Positions 5,074 through 5,975 of a stretch of 5,975 bases of DNA are shown piece after piece. The DNA is taken from the NCBI GenBank assembly GCA_028870815.1, contig JAGWOU010000132.1, positions 1-5,975 on the forward strand, in the 5' to 3' direction. The stretch comes from Rhodospirillales bacterium (lineage in GTDB: Bacteria > Pseudomonadota > Alphaproteobacteria > Acetobacterales > Acetobacteraceae). Position 1 is the first letter of the stretch. Each line of letters opens with the position of its first letter. The notes under the pieces were generated by a model, which saw only the letters and a program-made list of their open reading frames with translations, was not told the DNA's origin and searched no databases. Position numbers and translations under genes: made by a program.

Positions 5074-5975
5074 TCAGACATGAGAGCGATCGCTGGGGCG
5101 ATTCGATCTCATGTCATCCGGCTCTAGCCGCACCGCGACGCTCTGCGCATGGGCGTCCAGCCCCTCGGCCTGCGCCAGCGTAACCGCCATCGCCCCCAAC
5201 CGGCCCAAGCCCTGGGCCGGAACATGGGCGTATGTGGTGCGCTTCATGAAATCATAAACGGACAGGCCCGAGGCGAAACGGGCGGTGCCGGATGTGGGCA
5301 GCACATGGTTCGGCCCGATGATATAGTCGCCCATCGCTTCCGGCGTATTGCGGCCCAAAAACACCGCCCCGGCATGGCGAACCTTGGCGAAAACCGGCTC
5401 CGGGTCCGCCAGCATCAATTGTAGATGTTCCGGCGCCACGCGGTTTGAAATCTCAACCGCCTCGTCCCAGTTTCGCACCAGGATAATCGCGCCATGGCGG
5501 CGCCAGCTCGTCCCGGCGATCTCCTTGCGCGGCAGGGTTTCCAGCGCCTGCGCCACAGATTTTTCCACCGCTTCGGCCAGCGTGGCGCTATTCGTCACCA
5601 GAATGGACTGCGCGTCCTCGTCATGCTCGGCCTGGGCCAGAAGGTCATAAGCCAACTGCTCCGGGTCGCAGCCTTCATCCGCGATGATCAGCACCTCGGA
5701 CGGCCCGGCGATGGAGTCGATCCCCACCTGCCCGAACACCTGGCGCTTGGCTTCCGCCACATAGGCGTTTCCGGGGCCCACAATCCGGTCCACCCGCTGG
5801 ATGGTCGCGGTGCCATAGGCCAAGGCCGCCACCGCTTGCGCCCCGCCCACACGGTAAATCTCGGTAATTCCGGCCACATTCGCCGCCGTGAGCACATAAG
5901 GGTTCAGCACGCCATCCGGTGCGGGCACCACCATCGCGATGCGCTCCACCCCGGCCACCTTGGCGGGAACGGCGT
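5074..5975 (-). CDS. hisD: Histidinol dehydrogenase, N-terminus cut off by window edge
   Basis: Role: last enzyme of histidine synthesis; oxidises L-histidinol via histidinal to L-histidine with two NAD+, zinc-dependent, cytoplasmic. Seen: 299 full codons, open to the right edge. Counting from the first full codon, VPAKVAGVERIAMVVP (2-17) is followed by the NAD-site stretch YRVGGAQAVAALAYGT (40-55) and VGPGNAYVAEAKR (65-77). The expected zinc ligands are Q114 and H117 (QAEH), D216 (GDY) and H275 (DAHAQ). The catalytic pair is E182-H183 (PEH). Spacing between these residues matches the E. coli enzyme apart from one residue. About 135 N-terminal residues should lie outside the window. Oddity: after RLE the protein continues with about 15 residues (PDDMRSNR...) encoded by the intergenic repeat, so the C-terminal tail is not native HisD sequence. 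The gene is convergent with the decarboxylase. Confidence 0.97.
   Translation of the reverse strand, partial: AVPAKVAGVERIAMVVPAPDGVLNPYVLTAANVAGITEIYRVGGAQAVAALAYGTATIQRVDRIVGPGNAYVAEAKRQVFGQVGIDSIAGPSEVLIIADEGCDPEQLAYDLLAQAEHDEDAQSILVTNSATLAEAVEKSVAQALETLPRKEIAGTSWRRHGAIILVRNWDEAVEISNRVAPEHLQLMLADPEPVFAKVRHAGAVFLGRNTPEAMGDYIIGPNHVLPTSGTARFASGLSVYDFMKRTTYAHVPAQGLGRLGAMAVTLAQAEGLDAHAQSVAVRLEPDDMRSNRPSDRSHV
5077..5115. repeat. Second, imperfect hairpin inside the hisD 3' end
   Basis: GACATGAGA (5077-5085) is the exact reverse complement of TCTCATGTC (5107-5115). After one mismatch and a one-base bulge the pairing continues inward (CGATCG against CGATTCG). It lies almost wholly inside the coding end of hisD. 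Just before it, GATTCAGA occurs twice at 12-base spacing (5059-5066 and 5071-5078). Confidence 0.75.

Larger units (their letters stand above)
4990..5127. repeat. Composite intergenic repeat element with inverted ends
   Basis: The left end TAGAGCGCGATGA (4991-5003) and the complement of the right end, TAGAGCCGGATGA (5114-5126), match at 11 of 13 bases. A third copy of the motif closes the perfect hairpin (5039-5051, inverted). The two hairpins and these ends suggest a single non-coding mobile-type element of about 137 bp, or two related repeat units side by side. No transposase is encoded and no target-site duplication was recognised. Boundaries are inferred from symmetry only. Confidence 0.55.

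Noticed and set aside
4990..5127. CRISPR or tandem-repeat array
   Set aside because: The copies are inverted, not evenly spaced direct repeats, and there are no unique spacers of uniform length.

Overview
The window looks like ordinary chromosome from a GC-rich alphaproteobacterium. An Acetobacteraceae-type member of the Rhodospirillales is my best guess, based on codon bias and protein character and not on a database match. It holds six protein genes, one structural RNA and one compact repeat cluster. No phage, transposase, CRISPR or tRNA was seen.

Layout. Positions 1-656 (minus) carry the N-terminal 218 codons of a NudC-type NAD(H)/NADH-cap Nudix hydrolase; its C-terminus lies off the left edge. 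Between it and the next gene, reading plus, is a well-formed sigma70-like promoter (707-735) followed at the expected distance by the small SRP RNA (4.5S, 742-837). Only 33 nt later begins dnaX (871-2643), then the nucleoid-associated ybaB (2644-2967, no gap), recR (2984-3574) and a group II PLP-dependent decarboxylase-like gene (3581-4993). SRP RNA-dnaX-ybaB-recR is a classic conserved bacterial arrangement; the decarboxylase 6 nt after recR is the accessory item. On the minus strand from the right edge comes hisD (5074-5975, N-terminus missing), convergent with the decarboxylase.

The gap between the two convergent genes is filled by a repeat cluster (4990-5127): a perfect hairpin with 30-bp arms and a 3-nt loop, then a second imperfect hairpin, bounded by near-identical inverted ends (TAGAGC..GATGA). 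The repeat supplies the stop codon of the decarboxylase and the last ~17 codons plus stop of hisD.

How the genes work together: the plus-strand block couples protein targeting (SRP RNA) with replication (clamp loader tau/gamma) and recombinational repair (RecR, with YbaB as its usual companion). NudC, the decarboxylase and HisD are metabolic neighbours with no evident link to that block. I found no convincing undescribed multi-gene system. The points most worth a second look are the coding-end-capturing repeat, the terminator-less SRP RNA-dnaX junction, and the apparent loss of the catalytic-loop tyrosine in the decarboxylase.
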